A program made the translations under genes and the position numbers. The notes beneath the pieces are model-generated. The model was not told the origin of the DNA and did no database searches. It saw only the letters and a program-made list of their open reading frames with translations. Shown one piece after another: positions 44,949 to 54,426 of a DNA stretch of 64,000 nucleotides. Every line of letters starts with the position of its first letter. Position 1 is the stretch's first letter. The stretch is from Azonexaceae bacterium s22. Lineage in GTDB: Bacteria; Pseudomonadota; Gammaproteobacteria; Burkholderiales; Rhodocyclaceae. Location: contig WYCU01000001.1 of assembly GCA_016617495.1 (NCBI GenBank), positions 558,001 through 622,000 on the forward strand, given 5' to 3'.

Positions 44949-45875
44949 TTACTGTCCTTGTTTCTTGGGATTGTATTTGTCGATGGCGTTGCGAATCTCG
45001 CGGATCGCGGCCTCGATTTCCGCTTCGCTTAAATCGGTTTTCTGGCCGGGGTTGCGGCCGAATTCCTTGAGATGCGTGGCCACTTCGTCGAAGGCCATGG
45101 TCTGGGTCGACACCGCGCTGCTGGCGTCTTCGCCATAGTTGTCTTCCCAGCGCACCGCGATCACCGAAAGATTGTCGGCGTGGGCGCCGCCCTTGGTTTC
45201 GGCCTGGGTCAGCAGCATCGGTACGGTGTGCACGAGGTTGGTGCCCTTGAGTGCCAGCGCCATCGTGTCCCCCGGCACTTCGCCCCACAGGCCATCGGTG
45301 CAGAGCACGAGGAGGTCGCCATGTTCCAGCGGGGTCTTGCGCGAGAAATCGATATCCGGCGGATTGGGGCTGCCCAGGCAACTGTAGATCTTGTTGCGGT
45401 CAGGGTGCGTCGCTGCGCGTTCGGGCGAGATCAAACCTTCCTCGACGAGGATGCGGACCCGGGAATGGTCGCGCGTCTGGGCGACGACCTTGCCGCCGCG
45501 CATCAGGAACAGGCGCGAATCGCCAGCGTGCGCCCAATAGGCCACATTGTTCTGGACGATGCAGGCGACACAGGTCGTGCGTGGGGTGTCCTGGAGACGG
45601 TGGCGTTCGGCGTAGTCGAGAATGGCGTGGTGGGCGTTGATCATGCCCTTTTGCAGGAAGCGGAAGGGGTCGTCGAGCAGCGGACGCGCTTCGCGCTGAA
45701 AGTTGTCGGCCAGGGTCTGGGCCGCGATCTGCGAGGCGATTTCACCGTAGTGATGGCCGCCCATGCCGTCGGCGACGACCATCAACAGCGCTTCGCGGGA
45801 ATAACAGTAACAGGTCCGGTCCTCGTTGTTGGCGCGTCCGCCTTGCCGGCTTTCCTGGTAAATCGTGAATCTCAT
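44949..45875 (-). CDS. PP2C-family Ser/Thr protein phosphatase
   Basis: 308 residues. The metal-binding motifs NNEDR (about 16-20), VVADGMGGH (about 33-41), HAGDSRLFLMRGG, TDGLWGEV and ADNLSVIAVRW are intact, so it should be active. A C-terminal helical extension of about 50 residues goes beyond the domain. Its start overlaps the stop of the upstream protein kinase gene as ATGA, making a writer/eraser pair for protein phosphorylation. Confidence 0.93.
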   Translation of the reverse strand: MRFTIYQESRQGGRANNEDRTCYCYSREALLMVVADGMGGHHYGEIASQIAAQTLADNFQREARPLLDDPFRFLQKGMINAHHAILDYAERHRLQDTPRTTCVACIVQNNVAYWAHAGDSRLFLMRGGKVVAQTRDHSRVRILVEEGLISPERAATHPDRNKIYSCLGSPNPPDIDFSRKTPLEHGDLLVLCTDGLWGEVPGDTMALALKGTNLVHTVPMLLTQAETKGGAHADNLSVIAVRWEDNYGEDASSAVSTQTMAFDEVATHLKEFGRNPGQKTDLSEAEIEAAIREIRNAIDKYNPKKQGQ

Positions 45876-46822
45876 CCGCCGGCCTTCCTGTATTTGTCGA
45901 CGATGCGGTTGAACCAGTTACCGCTGCTCTTGGTTGGCTCGGGCGGGGTAATGGTCTCGACCAGCGCCTTCTGCAGTGCAAAGACGCTCTGCGGCCGATA
46001 GAAATGGTTGAGGTTAAGACACCAGTCGATGATTTCCAGCAATCGATCCGAATATTTGCCTTCCCAGCGCATCATGGCCGGTACGAGGGTGTCCTTTTGA
46101 TAACGTTCGTTGGCCGCCTGCGGGGCAACGCCCGAGAGGCAGGCATACATCGAGGCGCCGACGCTGTAGATGTCGCTCCACGGGCCGAGATCCTTGCGCG
46201 AGCCATAGTGTTCGGGCGAGGCGAAACCCGGGGTGTACATCGGCTTGAGCATCGGCTGGTCGCTGACCAGCGTCTGGCGGGCCGCCCCGAAATCGATCAG
46301 CACGGGAGTATTGTCGCCGCGCAGATAGATGTTCGATGGCTTGATGTCCAGGTGCAGCAGCTTGTTCGAATGGACTTCGCGCAGGCCGTTGAGCAGGCGG
46401 GTGAACACGCCGCGGATGAACCGTTCCGAGACTTCGCCGCGGTGCTTGTGGATGAACTCCTGCAAGGTGCGGCCGCGCTCGTACTCCATCACCATGTAAA
46501 CGGTTTCGTTGGCCCGGAAGAAATTGATCACTCGAATGACGTTCGGGTGCGAGAGGCGAGCCAACGAGCGGCCCTCCTCGAAGAAACACTTCATCCCGTA
46601 ACGGAAGGCGCTTTGGTGTTCCGCCGTGATCTGCGGACAAATCTCACCCTCGCCGCGCAGCGCCAGGCTATTCGGCAGGTATTCCTTGATCGCGACGCGG
46701 TTGCCTTCGGCATCGGTGGCCAGGTAAACGATCGAGAACCCGCCAAGCGAAAGCTGGCGGACGATCGTGTACTCCTCCAGTCGATGCCCGTCGGGTAAGG
46801 GATGGTTGGCTTGTTGCCCCAT
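45872..46822 (-). CDS. Eukaryotic-type Ser/Thr protein kinase
   Basis: 316 residues. The P-loop LSLGGFSIVYLATD, the invariant lysine in VAIKEYLP, the catalytic loop HLDIKPSNI (HLD in place of HRD) and DFGAAR are visible. There is no transmembrane or sensory tail, so it is cytoplasmic. The start at 46822 (MGQQANHPL) is chosen as the nearest ATG to the conserved domain. It is coupled to the PP2C gene by ATGA overlap and divergent from yicC. Confidence 0.92.
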   Translation of the reverse strand: MGQQANHPLPDGHRLEEYTIVRQLSLGGFSIVYLATDAEGNRVAIKEYLPNSLALRGEGEICPQITAEHQSAFRYGMKCFFEEGRSLARLSHPNVIRVINFFRANETVYMVMEYERGRTLQEFIHKHRGEVSERFIRGVFTRLLNGLREVHSNKLLHLDIKPSNIYLRGDNTPVLIDFGAARQTLVSDQPMLKPMYTPGFASPEHYGSRKDLGPWSDIYSVGASMYACLSGVAPQAANERYQKDTLVPAMMRWEGKYSDRLLEIIDWCLNLNHFYRPQSVFALQKALVETITPPEPTKSSGNWFNRIVDKYRKAGG

Positions 46823-46900
46823 TGATCTCGCGGGTATTATGCAAATTTCAGGCATTGTCGGGCGTGTTGTCCGGCCTGTAAAGCTGGAGTTCGCACAATA

Positions 46901-47767
46901 ATGATTTGCAGCATGACCGGTTATGCCGTGGCGACGCGCGATGTGGCACGCGGAACCTTGCAGTTCGAGCTAAAAAGCGTCAATTCGCGTTATCTCGATT
47001 TTCACTTTCGCGTCGTCGAGGATTTGCGTGCGCTGGAGATGCCGCTGCGCGAACTTTTGTCGGCGAAACTCTCGCGAGGCAAGGTCGAATGCCGCCTGGC
47101 ATTCAATGCCGCCGCGGCGCGCGGCGATCAGCTCACGCTGAATCCGGAGTTGCTGGCGACGCTGGGGGGGCTGAACGAGCGCGTGCGCGCGCAAATGCCC
47201 GCTGCGACACCGCTGACGGTGAACGAAATCCTGCGCTGGCCGGGCATGTTCGGCGATCAGGGCATCGATTTCGCCGAACTGGGTCCGCAAGTCATCGAAT
47301 TGGCGCGCGAGGTGCTGGTGGAATTTACGGCCAGCCGGGCGCGCGAAGGAGAAAAACTGGCGGCGATGATCCGTGAGCGTGTCGAGGCCATGCGCGAGAT
47401 CGTGCGCCGGGTGGCGCCGCGTATTCCGGAGGCGCAAGCGATTTACACGGAGAAACTGCGTCAGCGTCTGACCGAAGCGCTGGGCAATGCCAGCGATGAG
47501 CGCATTCTTCAGGAGGTCGCGGTATTTGCCACGCGGATCGATGTGGCCGAAGAGCTGACACGTTTGAATGCCCATCTGGACGAAGTGGAGCGCGTGCTCA
47601 AGAAGGGCGGCGCGTGTGGCAAACGCCTGGATTTCCTGATGCAGGAACTGAATCGCGAAGCCAATACGCTGGGCTCGAAATCGGCGATTACCGAGGTTTC
47701 CCAAGCCTCGATGGAACTGAAGCTGCTGATCGAACAGATGCGGGAGCAGATCCAGAACCTGGAATAA
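46901..47767 (+). CDS. yicC: YicC-family endoribonuclease
   Basis: 288 residues. It begins MICSMTGYAVATRDVARGTLQFELKSVNSRYLD (two close starts, 46901 preferred) and ends KSAITEVSQASMELKLLIEQMREQIQNLE, both standard for the family. YicC is an RNA endonuclease acting in sRNA/mRNA turnover in E. coli. The gene is divergent from the kinase gene. A channel-like gene follows, while gmk, a frequent partner of yicC, lies 2.4 kb further on. Confidence 0.93.
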   Translation: MICSMTGYAVATRDVARGTLQFELKSVNSRYLDFHFRVVEDLRALEMPLRELLSAKLSRGKVECRLAFNAAAARGDQLTLNPELLATLGGLNERVRAQMPAATPLTVNEILRWPGMFGDQGIDFAELGPQVIELAREVLVEFTASRAREGEKLAAMIRERVEAMREIVRRVAPRIPEAQAIYTEKLRQRLTEALGNASDERILQEVAVFATRIDVAEELTRLNAHLDEVERVLKKGGACGKRLDFLMQELNREANTLGSKSAITEVSQASMELKLLIEQMREQIQNLE

Positions 47768-47822
47768 GGGACTGTACGCCCGGCTCCGCGCACGCCGAGG
47801 GGCTGGGTGAGAAGGAGGGGGC

Positions 47823-48296
47823 ATGGACGGATGGCATGGCGCGGCTCAGGATCTGGTGGAGCTTGATCTGCGGTACACCCGGCAGGTGCTGGCGGCATTG
47901 CTGCCGATGTGTCTGACCGTGCTATGGCATGGTTTCGGCATTAATCTGGTGCATCGTTTTTTCCGGCGTTTCGGTCGGCCGGCGTTGCAGCATCGCCATG
48001 GCATCGAGCGCTCCATGGTCGTCGTTGGCTGTGTTGGTCTATTGCTGGTGACGCATTTCGGCGGGGTGGTGATCTGGGCCGCCTTTTATTTCCTGGTCGA
48101 TCTGGTTAACGATGTGGGCAAGGCCATGGTCTATTCCATGAACGCTTACACCACGCTCGGCGCCAGCGACATCCATTTACCTCGGAGCTGGCTGGGCTTT
48201 GGCAATTTCGAATCGATGACCGCGATGCTGATGTTCGGCTGGTCGACGGCTGTGTTGGCAAACATCGTGCAACGCTTCCACACCATAGACGACTAG
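47823..48296 (+). CDS. Small two-pore-helix ion-channel-like membrane protein
   Basis: 157 residues with hydrophobic helices at about 22-40, 65-90 and 132-148. Between the last two is a pore-like loop YSMNAYTTLGASDIHLP. This resembles the TTxGYGD filter region of potassium channels, but with TTLGAS. AAGGAGGG precedes the ATG. Without the GYG filter, potassium selectivity cannot be assumed. Function is unknown. Confidence 0.68.
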   Translation: MDGWHGAAQDLVELDLRYTRQVLAALLPMCLTVLWHGFGINLVHRFFRRFGRPALQHRHGIERSMVVVGCVGLLLVTHFGGVVIWAAFYFLVDLVNDVGKAMVYSMNAYTTLGASDIHLPRSWLGFGNFESMTAMLMFGWSTAVLANIVQRFHTIDD

Positions 48297-48337
48297 TAAG
48301 CCGCGTGGCATCCTAATTGTTGCAAACGGTGCATCTC

Positions 48338-48380
48338 CTTTCTGCCACGGCTGTGCCGCGAATACGGCGCAGAAAGTTTT
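48338..48380 (+). terminator. Compound hairpin with T-run between channel-like and membrane protein genes
   Basis: CTTTCTGC (48338-48345) pairs with GCAGAAAG (48369-48376), with an inner CGGC/GCCG stem, followed by TTTT (48377-48380). The next gene's ribosome site (GGAGG) starts a few bases on, so it could also act as an attenuator. Confidence 0.5.
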
Positions 48381-48394
48381 CTGGAGGTTGAATC

Positions 48395-49132
48395 ATGTCC
48401 AAGACCCGTCCCACCATCGGCGACGACGGCGTAGTCCTCCCGCCCTTGCCGCCCGAGCGCGACCCGCGCCTGTGGACCCGGATGGTGCGCGTGATGTTCT
48501 TTACGCCGGGGTTTCTGGCGTTATTGCTGATCAAGGCCGGCGAACCGGCCGCTTTTGGCGTCACCATCGAACTGCTCATGCTCTCGTGCGCAACGGCCGT
48601 GGTCGCCGGTTTGTTCATTGCCTCGCACTCCTCGGGCGCAGGGGCGGACAGCGCCTCGCGCGTCAGTTTGTGGTCCGGCGGGTTGGTCATCGAATTCCTC
48701 TCGGTGGTGCCTTTTCTTTGCGCTTTGCCGCCCCTCTTTCATCAGTTGGCCAACAGCACGCTGCTGCACGTTCATGCGCCCGGTGCGGCCGATCTTAGTC
48801 TCGGCGCCTCCGAGTTCATCCCGGCCGTGGCCATCCTGCCCTTCATGCTTTACCAGCTTTCCGGCTTTGGCGCCTTGGGCTACATCGTTTCGCGCACAGC
48901 CAACTGGGCGATCAATCTGCTAATTCTCGTCACGATTCTTGCCGCGTACGTGGCCAACCGAACGGCTAACTTCCGGCTTGAGGAAGCGCTCTCGGGATTC
49001 CTTGTTTTGTTGATGGCGGCAACGGTGGTCTATGGCGTCCTCAAGCTCAAGGCCATTCATGCGATCTACGATGCCCACGCGCCCGCCAAATCCGGCAAGG
49101 GGGCGAAGGGGGCCGAGGAAGAGGCTGCCTGA
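48395..49132 (+). CDS. Uncharacterised multi-pass membrane protein
   Basis: 245 residues with about six hydrophobic segments (about 33-47, 55-75, 93-113, 142-160, 168-187 and 197-215) and a basic, Lys/Ala/Glu-rich cytoplasmic tail. I recognise no named family. A clear GGAGG lies upstream of the ATG. The phospholipase D-like gene begins 2 bases after its stop, so the two are co-expressed and may act together at the membrane. Confidence 0.7.
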   Translation: MSKTRPTIGDDGVVLPPLPPERDPRLWTRMVRVMFFTPGFLALLLIKAGEPAAFGVTIELLMLSCATAVVAGLFIASHSSGAGADSASRVSLWSGGLVIEFLSVVPFLCALPPLFHQLANSTLLHVHAPGAADLSLGASEFIPAVAILPFMLYQLSGFGALGYIVSRTANWAINLLILVTILAAYVANRTANFRLEEALSGFLVLLMAATVVYGVLKLKAIHAIYDAHAPAKSGKGAKGAEEEAA

Positions 49133-49133
49133 C

Positions 49134-50144
49134 ATGTCGTCGCGTTCCTTGCTCGTCATGCCCGACGATACGGGCCGCCCGCTGATTGAAGCCATTCTTG
49201 GCGCGCGGCAATCCATTCGCATCAAGATTTTCCTGTTTTCCGATCCGGATTTGCTCAATGCCGTGATTCAGGCCCACCAGCGCGGGGTCAAGGTGCGCGT
49301 CATGCTGAACCCGGCGCGGCGCGGCGGCGAGCCGGAAAACGAAGGCACGCGCGCGGCGCTCGAAAAGGCCGGGATCGAAGTCCTGGACAGCAATCCGGCG
49401 CTGGACATCACGCACGAAAAATCGTTGGTGATCGACGATCACACCGCTTTCATCCAGTCGCTCAACTGGGAAACGAAGAACCTGACGCTGACGCGCGATT
49501 ACGCCGTGGTGACGACACATCGGCATGAGGTCGAGGAGGTCATCGAAGGTTTCGATGCCGACTGGACGCGTAGCGACTTCGATCCCGGCGAAAACTCGCA
49601 TCTGATCTGGTGCAACATCAACGGCCGCAATCGGGTGGCCCATTTCATCGACCAGGCGAAGGAAACCCTGTTCCTGCAGAACGAGCGTTACCAGGACGAA
49701 GTCATCATCGAGCGCCTCGTCCGCGCGGTGGCGCGAGGGGTCAAATTGCACATCCTGGCACGGCCTGCCCATACCCTGAAGAAGGGCAAGCTGGTGGAAG
49801 GCGTCGAAGGCCTGCGCATCCTGCAGGATCTTGGCGCCAAGGTGCATAAGCTCAAGGGCCTCAAGCTGCATGGCAAGATGATGCTGGCCGATGGCGAGCG
49901 CGCCCTCATCGGCTCGATCAACCTCGCGCCCGGCAGTTTCGACACGCGCCGGGAACTGGCGATTGCCGTGCATGACGATGCCGTGGTCAAGCGCCTGCAA
50001 CACTACGCCCACCACGATTGGGCGCATTCCCATGCGCTCGATCTTTCCGACGCAGGCTTGCTGGCCGATTTGAAACAGATCGAAGTCGAAGCAACGCGCG
50101 AACTGGCGCTGGAATGTGCCGTCAACAAGGAGAAAACCCAGTAA
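49134..50144 (+). CDS. Phospholipase D-like protein with two HKD motifs
   Basis: 336 residues. Two HxKxxxxD motifs are present: HEKSLVID (about residues 93-100) and HGKMMLAD (about 246-253, followed by GERALIGSINL). The enzyme is therefore likely a phosphodiesterase or phosphatidyltransferase of the PLD superfamily. No signal peptide is seen, so it is cytoplasmic or peripheral. The start at 49134 is 2 bases after the membrane protein stop. Its stop overlaps the gmk start (TAATG). Substrate unknown. Confidence 0.85.
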   Translation: MSSRSLLVMPDDTGRPLIEAILGARQSIRIKIFLFSDPDLLNAVIQAHQRGVKVRVMLNPARRGGEPENEGTRAALEKAGIEVLDSNPALDITHEKSLVIDDHTAFIQSLNWETKNLTLTRDYAVVTTHRHEVEEVIEGFDADWTRSDFDPGENSHLIWCNINGRNRVAHFIDQAKETLFLQNERYQDEVIIERLVRAVARGVKLHILARPAHTLKKGKLVEGVEGLRILQDLGAKVHKLKGLKLHGKMMLADGERALIGSINLAPGSFDTRRELAIAVHDDAVVKRLQHYAHHDWAHSHALDLSDAGLLADLKQIEVEATRELALECAVNKEKTQ

Positions 50145-50785
50145 TGTCCGCGGATCACACTGCAGCGAGTACCACCGGCAGCCTGTATGTCGTCGCAGCA
50201 CCCTCGGGGGCCGGCAAAACCACGCTGGTACGCCTGCTGCTCGAACGCACGTCGGACGTGCAGCTTTCCATTTCCTACACCACCCGTGCGCCGCGCCCGG
50301 GCGAACAGGATGGGCGTGAATATCACTTTGTCGCGGTCGACCGCTTCAAAAGCATGATTTCCGCGGACGAGTTTCTCGAATGGGCGGAAGTACATGGCAA
50401 CTACTACGGCACCTCGAAAACCTGGATTGCCGGCGAACTTGCCGCCGGGCGCGACGTGTTGCTGGAAATCGACTGGCAAGGCGCGCAGCAGGTACGCCGC
50501 ATCTTCCCGCAGGCCATCGGTATTTTCGTCCTGCCGCCGTCCATGGAGGAATTGACGCGCCGCTTGACCGGCCGCGGCACCGATGCCGCCGACGTCGTGG
50601 CCCGCCGCCTGGCCGCCGCGCAGGCCGAGATGAGCCATGTCGGGGAATTCGACTATGTTATTATTAACGACCGGCTAGAGCAGGCACTGGATGAACTCGA
50701 CACCGTTGTGAAATCCGCCCGCCTGCGCCTCGCCAACCAGCGTGCCCGCCACGCCGGACTGTTTGAACGAATGACCTGCCAGTGA
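50144..50785 (+). CDS. gmk: Gmk, guanylate kinase
   Basis: 213 residues. It converts GMP to GDP. The P-loop [12 protein letters not shown] (about 17-28), SISYTTRAPRPGEQDGREYHF and LLEIDWQGAQQVR are diagnostic. The ATG at 50144 overlaps the preceding stop. Interspersed motif copy 12 encodes HFVAVDRFKSM, a segment similar in length and character to other Gmk proteins. rpoZ and spoT follow, the usual order. Confidence 0.97.
   Translation: MSADHTAASTTGSLYVVAAPSGAGKTTLVRLLLERTSDVQLSISYTTRAPRPGEQDGREYHFVAVDRFKSMISADEFLEWAEVHGNYYGTSKTWIAGELAAGRDVLLEIDWQGAQQVRRIFPQAIGIFVLPPSMEELTRRLTGRGTDAADVVARRLAAAQAEMSHVGEFDYVIINDRLEQALDELDTVVKSARLRLANQRARHAGLFERMTCQ
50328..50360 (+). repeat. Interspersed uptake-like motif, copy 12 (in gmk)
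   Basis: Plus orientation. Core TTTGTCGCGGTCGACCGC, then TTCAAAA, then GCATGATTT. Tracts are imperfect. Read V-A-V-D-R-F-K. Confidence 0.65.
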
Positions 50786-50794
50786 GGTTTATGC

Positions 50795-51001
50795 ATGGCC
50801 CGCGTAACGATTGACGATTGCCTGAAACGAATTCCCAACCGCTTCCAGATGACCCTGGCCGCCACTTACCGTGCGCGCCAGCTGGCCAATGGCGCCACGC
50901 CGCTGGTTGAACCGAACCGCGACAAGCCGACGGTGATCGCCCTGCGCGAAATGGCCATCGGCAAGATCGGCCTCGAAGTGCTCAATCGCGGCCAGGCCTG
51001 A
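50795..51001 (+). CDS. rpoZ: RpoZ, RNA polymerase omega subunit
   Basis: 68 residues. It begins [30 protein letters not shown] and includes [16 protein letters not shown], the conserved omega pattern. Omega aids RNA polymerase assembly and forms part of the ppGpp site. It is between gmk and spoT. An ATG four bases upstream (50791) is in another frame. Confidence 0.96.
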   Translation: MARVTIDDCLKRIPNRFQMTLAATYRARQLANGATPLVEPNRDKPTVIALREMAIGKIGLEVLNRGQA

Positions 51002-51022
51002 GGTCGGGGGCGGTGAAGAGCG

Positions 51023-53176
51023 ATGGATCCTGCGCCGTCATCTCATCCGCCCGCCGCTGAGGATCCCGCCTACCGGGTTTTCCTCGACAGTCTCGATTAT
51101 CTTTCCCCTGCCGAAGTTGCACGCATCCAGGAGGCCTATGCCTTCTCGGCGCGTGCTCATGCGCACCAGAAGCGCATGTCCGGCGAGCCGTACATCACGC
51201 ACCCGCTGGCGGTTGCCGGCGCGGTGGTCGAGTGGCGCATGGATGCCGATGCCATCTGCGCGGCACTGCTTCATGACGTTCTCGAAGATACCGGCACCAG
51301 CAAGCGCGAACTGAGCGATCTGTTCGGCCGCGAAGTGGCCGAGCTGGTCGATGGCCTCTCCAAACTGGACAAGATGGAGTTTGCCTCCTATCAGGAGGCG
51401 CAGGCCGAAAACTTCCGCAAGATGCTGATGGCCATGGCGCGCGATCTGCGCGTGGTGCTCATCAAGCTGGCTGACCGCCAGCACAACCTGCAGACCATGG
51501 CGGCGATGCGTCCGGACAAGCGTCGTCGGATCGCGGTCGAAACCCTGGACATCTACGCGCCGATTGCATTGCGGCTCGGGCTCAACAAGTTGTACCGGGA
51601 ACTGCAGGACATTTCCTTCCGCCTGATCCATCCCAACCGTGCGGCCGTGCTGGCCAAGGCCATGAAGGCGGCGCGCGGCAACCGCAGCGAACTGCTCGGC
51701 CGTATTCTCGACGCGATCAATGGCAAGCTTGCCGCTGCCGGACTCAAGGCCGAGGTATTCGGGCGCGAGAAGAGCCTGTATTCGATCTACCGCAAGATGC
51801 AGGAGAAGCAACTTTCCTTCTCCCAGGTGCTCGATATCTACGGCTTCCGCGTCGTCGTCGAGAACGTGCCGACGTGCTATCTGGCGCTGGGGGCACTGCA
51901 TAGTCTGTACAAGCCGGTGCCGGGCAAGTTCAAGGATTACATTGCCATACCGAAGGCCAACGGTTACCAATCGCTGCACACCACGCTGATCGGCCCTTAT
52001 GGCACCCCCGTGGAAGTGCAGATTCGTACCCGGGAAATGCACCATGTGGCGCAAGAGGGTGTGGCCGCGCACTGGCTTTACAAGGATACCGAGGAGAGCG
52101 GCGCCGATCTGCAGATCAAGACGCACAAGTGGCTGCAATCGCTGCTCGAAATGCAGAGTGGCGATTCCTCCGAATTCTTCGAGAACGTCAAGATCGACCT
52201 GTTCCCGGACGAAGTCTACGTCTTCACGCCGAAGGGCAAGATTCTCGCCATGCCGCGCGGGGCCACGGTGGTCGACTTCGCCTACAACGTGCATACCGAC
52301 GTGGGCAATCACTGCTCGGCAGCGCGCGTCAATCACGAATTGGTGCCGCTGCGGACTGAGCTGCGCAATGGCGACATGATTGAAATTGTCACCTCGCCCA
52401 AGGCCGCACCCAATCCGCTGTGGCTCAATTACGTAAAGACCGGGCGGGCGCGCAGCAAGATTCGCCATTACCTGCGCACCATGCAAAACGAGGAGTCGGC
52501 ACGCCTTGGCGAGCGTTTGTTGCGCCAGGAATTGCTGACGCTCGGCGTTGTCCCGATCTCGATTCCTGCCGATGCCTGGGATCAGCTCATCAAGTCCAGC
52601 GGACAAAAATCCCTGGAGGATGTCTATACCGACATCGGCCTCGGCAAGCGCCTGCCGTCCGTCGTTGCGCGGCGCCTGCTGGCGCGCGAGGATCTGGCGC
52701 CGGATTCGCCCAGCAACATGACGCTGGCCATCCATGGCACCGAAGGCATGGCCATCCAGTTGGCGCGCTGTTGCCAGCCCATCCCCGGCGATCCGATCAT
52801 CGGTTCGATCAAGAAGGGCAGCGGCCTGATCATCCATACCCACGATTGCCCGACCATCCGCAAGTCGCGTTCGACCGAGCCGCAGAAATGGATCGATGTC
52901 GAATGGGAGCCGGAAGAGGGCAAGCTGTTCGACATGCGCATCAAGGTCGAGGTCAAGAACACCCGTGGGGTGCTCGCCCAAGTGGCCGCAGCCATTGCCG
53001 ATGCAGGCTCGAACATCGAGCATGTGGCCATGGATTCCGATCCCGAACGGCTCTTCACCCTGCTGCACTTCACCATTCAGGTGGCGCACCGTAACCACCT
53101 CGCGGCGGTCATGCGCGGGCTGCGCCACATTCCTGAGGTGACGCGCATTGCCCGCGAACGCGGGGGGGAAGTTTGA
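51023..53176 (+). CDS. spoT: SpoT/Rel, bifunctional (p)ppGpp synthetase/hydrolase
   Basis: 717 residues. The HD hydrolase domain has H84-D85 in LLHDVLEDTG and RKMLMAMARDLRVVLIKLADRQHNL. The synthetase domain has REKSLYSIYRKM, DIYGFRVVV and GYQSLHTTLIGP. A TGS domain (VYVFTPKGKILAMPRGATVVDFAYNVHT) and a C-terminal ACT domain (ending ITRIARERGGEV-type) follow. Both catalytic sites look complete. The dadA start overlaps its stop by 4 bases. Confidence 0.97.
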   Translation: MDPAPSSHPPAAEDPAYRVFLDSLDYLSPAEVARIQEAYAFSARAHAHQKRMSGEPYITHPLAVAGAVVEWRMDADAICAALLHDVLEDTGTSKRELSDLFGREVAELVDGLSKLDKMEFASYQEAQAENFRKMLMAMARDLRVVLIKLADRQHNLQTMAAMRPDKRRRIAVETLDIYAPIALRLGLNKLYRELQDISFRLIHPNRAAVLAKAMKAARGNRSELLGRILDAINGKLAAAGLKAEVFGREKSLYSIYRKMQEKQLSFSQVLDIYGFRVVVENVPTCYLALGALHSLYKPVPGKFKDYIAIPKANGYQSLHTTLIGPYGTPVEVQIRTREMHHVAQEGVAAHWLYKDTEESGADLQIKTHKWLQSLLEMQSGDSSEFFENVKIDLFPDEVYVFTPKGKILAMPRGATVVDFAYNVHTDVGNHCSAARVNHELVPLRTELRNGDMIEIVTSPKAAPNPLWLNYVKTGRARSKIRHYLRTMQNEESARLGERLLRQELLTLGVVPISIPADAWDQLIKSSGQKSLEDVYTDIGLGKRLPSVVARRLLAREDLAPDSPSNMTLAIHGTEGMAIQLARCCQPIPGDPIIGSIKKGSGLIIHTHDCPTIRKSRSTEPQKWIDVEWEPEEGKLFDMRIKVEVKNTRGVLAQVAAAIADAGSNIEHVAMDSDPERLFTLLHFTIQVAHRNHLAAVMRGLRHIPEVTRIARERGGEV

Positions 53177-54426
53177 GAATCGCCATCCTTGGCGCCGGCG
53201 TCGTTGGGACGGCCAGCGCCTGGTATCTTGCCCGCGCCGGGCACGAAGTCGTTGTTGTCGAGCGTCAGCCCGTGGCAGGCAACGAAACCAGCTTTGCCAA
53301 TGGTGGGCAGATTTCCGTTTCCCATGCCGAGCCGTGGGCCAATCCCCATGTGCTGCCCCGTATCGCCCGCTGGCTGGGTCGCGAAGACGCGCCCTTGCTC
53401 TGGCGCTGGCGGGCCGATCCGGCCCAGCTGGCCTGGGGGCTGCGTTTCCTGGCCGAGTGCCTGCCCGGACGCACCCGCCGCAACGTCGCTGCCATCGTGG
53501 CCATGGCCTTGCACAGCCGGGCGCGCCTGCAAGCTCTGCGGACGGAATTGGCGCTTGAGTACGATCAGCTAGAACGCGGCATCCTGCATATCTACACCGA
53601 CGCGGACGAGTACGCCGCAGCCAAGAAGGCAACGCAGTTGATGCGCAACTTCGGGCTGGACCGCGAACCGGTCGATGCCGATCGCTGCGTCGAGATCGAA
53701 CCGGCTTTGGCCCAGGTCCGCAACCGCCTGGTCGGTGGCGATTACACGCCTTCGGACGAGTCGGGCGACGCCCACAAGTTCACGCGGGAACTGGCGCGCC
53801 ACGCCATGGCGGCGGGCGTCGAATTCCGTTTCGACACCCGTATCGAGCGCCTTGCCGTGGCCGGCGGCAAAGTGGCCGGGGTGGTGCTCGACAATCGCGA
53901 AGGTGGGGCCTTGCTGACAGCCGATGCGTATGTCGTTGCCCTCGGCAGCTATTCCCCCGGGATGCTGCGTACGTTAAGCCTGCGTTTGCCCGTGTACCCG
54001 GCCAAGGGCTATTCCGCAACGCTCGAGCTGGCGGAAGGGGCTGTGGCTCCGATGGTCAGCCTCACCGACGACGAGCGCAAGCTGGTCTTTTCGCGGCTGG
54101 GTAACCGGCTGCGTATTGCCGGCACGGCGGAGTTCAACGGCTTCAACCTGGATCTCAACCCGGTCCGTTGCGAAGCGCTCATGCAACGGACGCGCGAGCT
54201 CTTTCCGCAGTTGTCTACCGTGGGCGAACCGCAGTTCTGGTGCGGTCTGCGGCCAGCGACGCCTTCCAACGTACCCTTGATCGGCCGCACGCGCTATCCC
54301 AACCTGTGGCTCAATACCGGCCACGGCACCTTGGGCTGGACCATGGCTTGCGGTTCCGGGGCGGCATTGGCCGAGTTGATCGGTGGTCGGCGTCCCGACG
54401 TGGATTTCCCGTTCGCCGGATGCTGA
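53173..54426 (+). CDS. dadA: DadA, D-amino-acid dehydrogenase
   Basis: 417 residues, FAD-dependent. The N-terminal dinucleotide fold ILGAGVVGTASAWYLARAGHEVVVVER is followed by NGGQISVSHAEPWANP. The C-terminal LNTGHGTLGWTMACGSGAALAELI is a hallmark of DadA. It oxidises D-amino acids at the membrane and feeds electrons to quinone. The start is TTG at 53173, overlapping the spoT stop (TTGA). tatD overlaps its end by 7 bases. Confidence 0.93.
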   Translation: MRIAILGAGVVGTASAWYLARAGHEVVVVERQPVAGNETSFANGGQISVSHAEPWANPHVLPRIARWLGREDAPLLWRWRADPAQLAWGLRFLAECLPGRTRRNVAAIVAMALHSRARLQALRTELALEYDQLERGILHIYTDADEYAAAKKATQLMRNFGLDREPVDADRCVEIEPALAQVRNRLVGGDYTPSDESGDAHKFTRELARHAMAAGVEFRFDTRIERLAVAGGKVAGVVLDNREGGALLTADAYVVALGSYSPGMLRTLSLRLPVYPAKGYSATLELAEGAVAPMVSLTDDERKLVFSRLGNRLRIAGTAEFNGFNLDLNPVRCEALMQRTRELFPQLSTVGEPQFWCGLRPATPSNVPLIGRTRYPNLWLNTGHGTLGWTMACGSGAALAELIGGRRPDVDFPFAGC

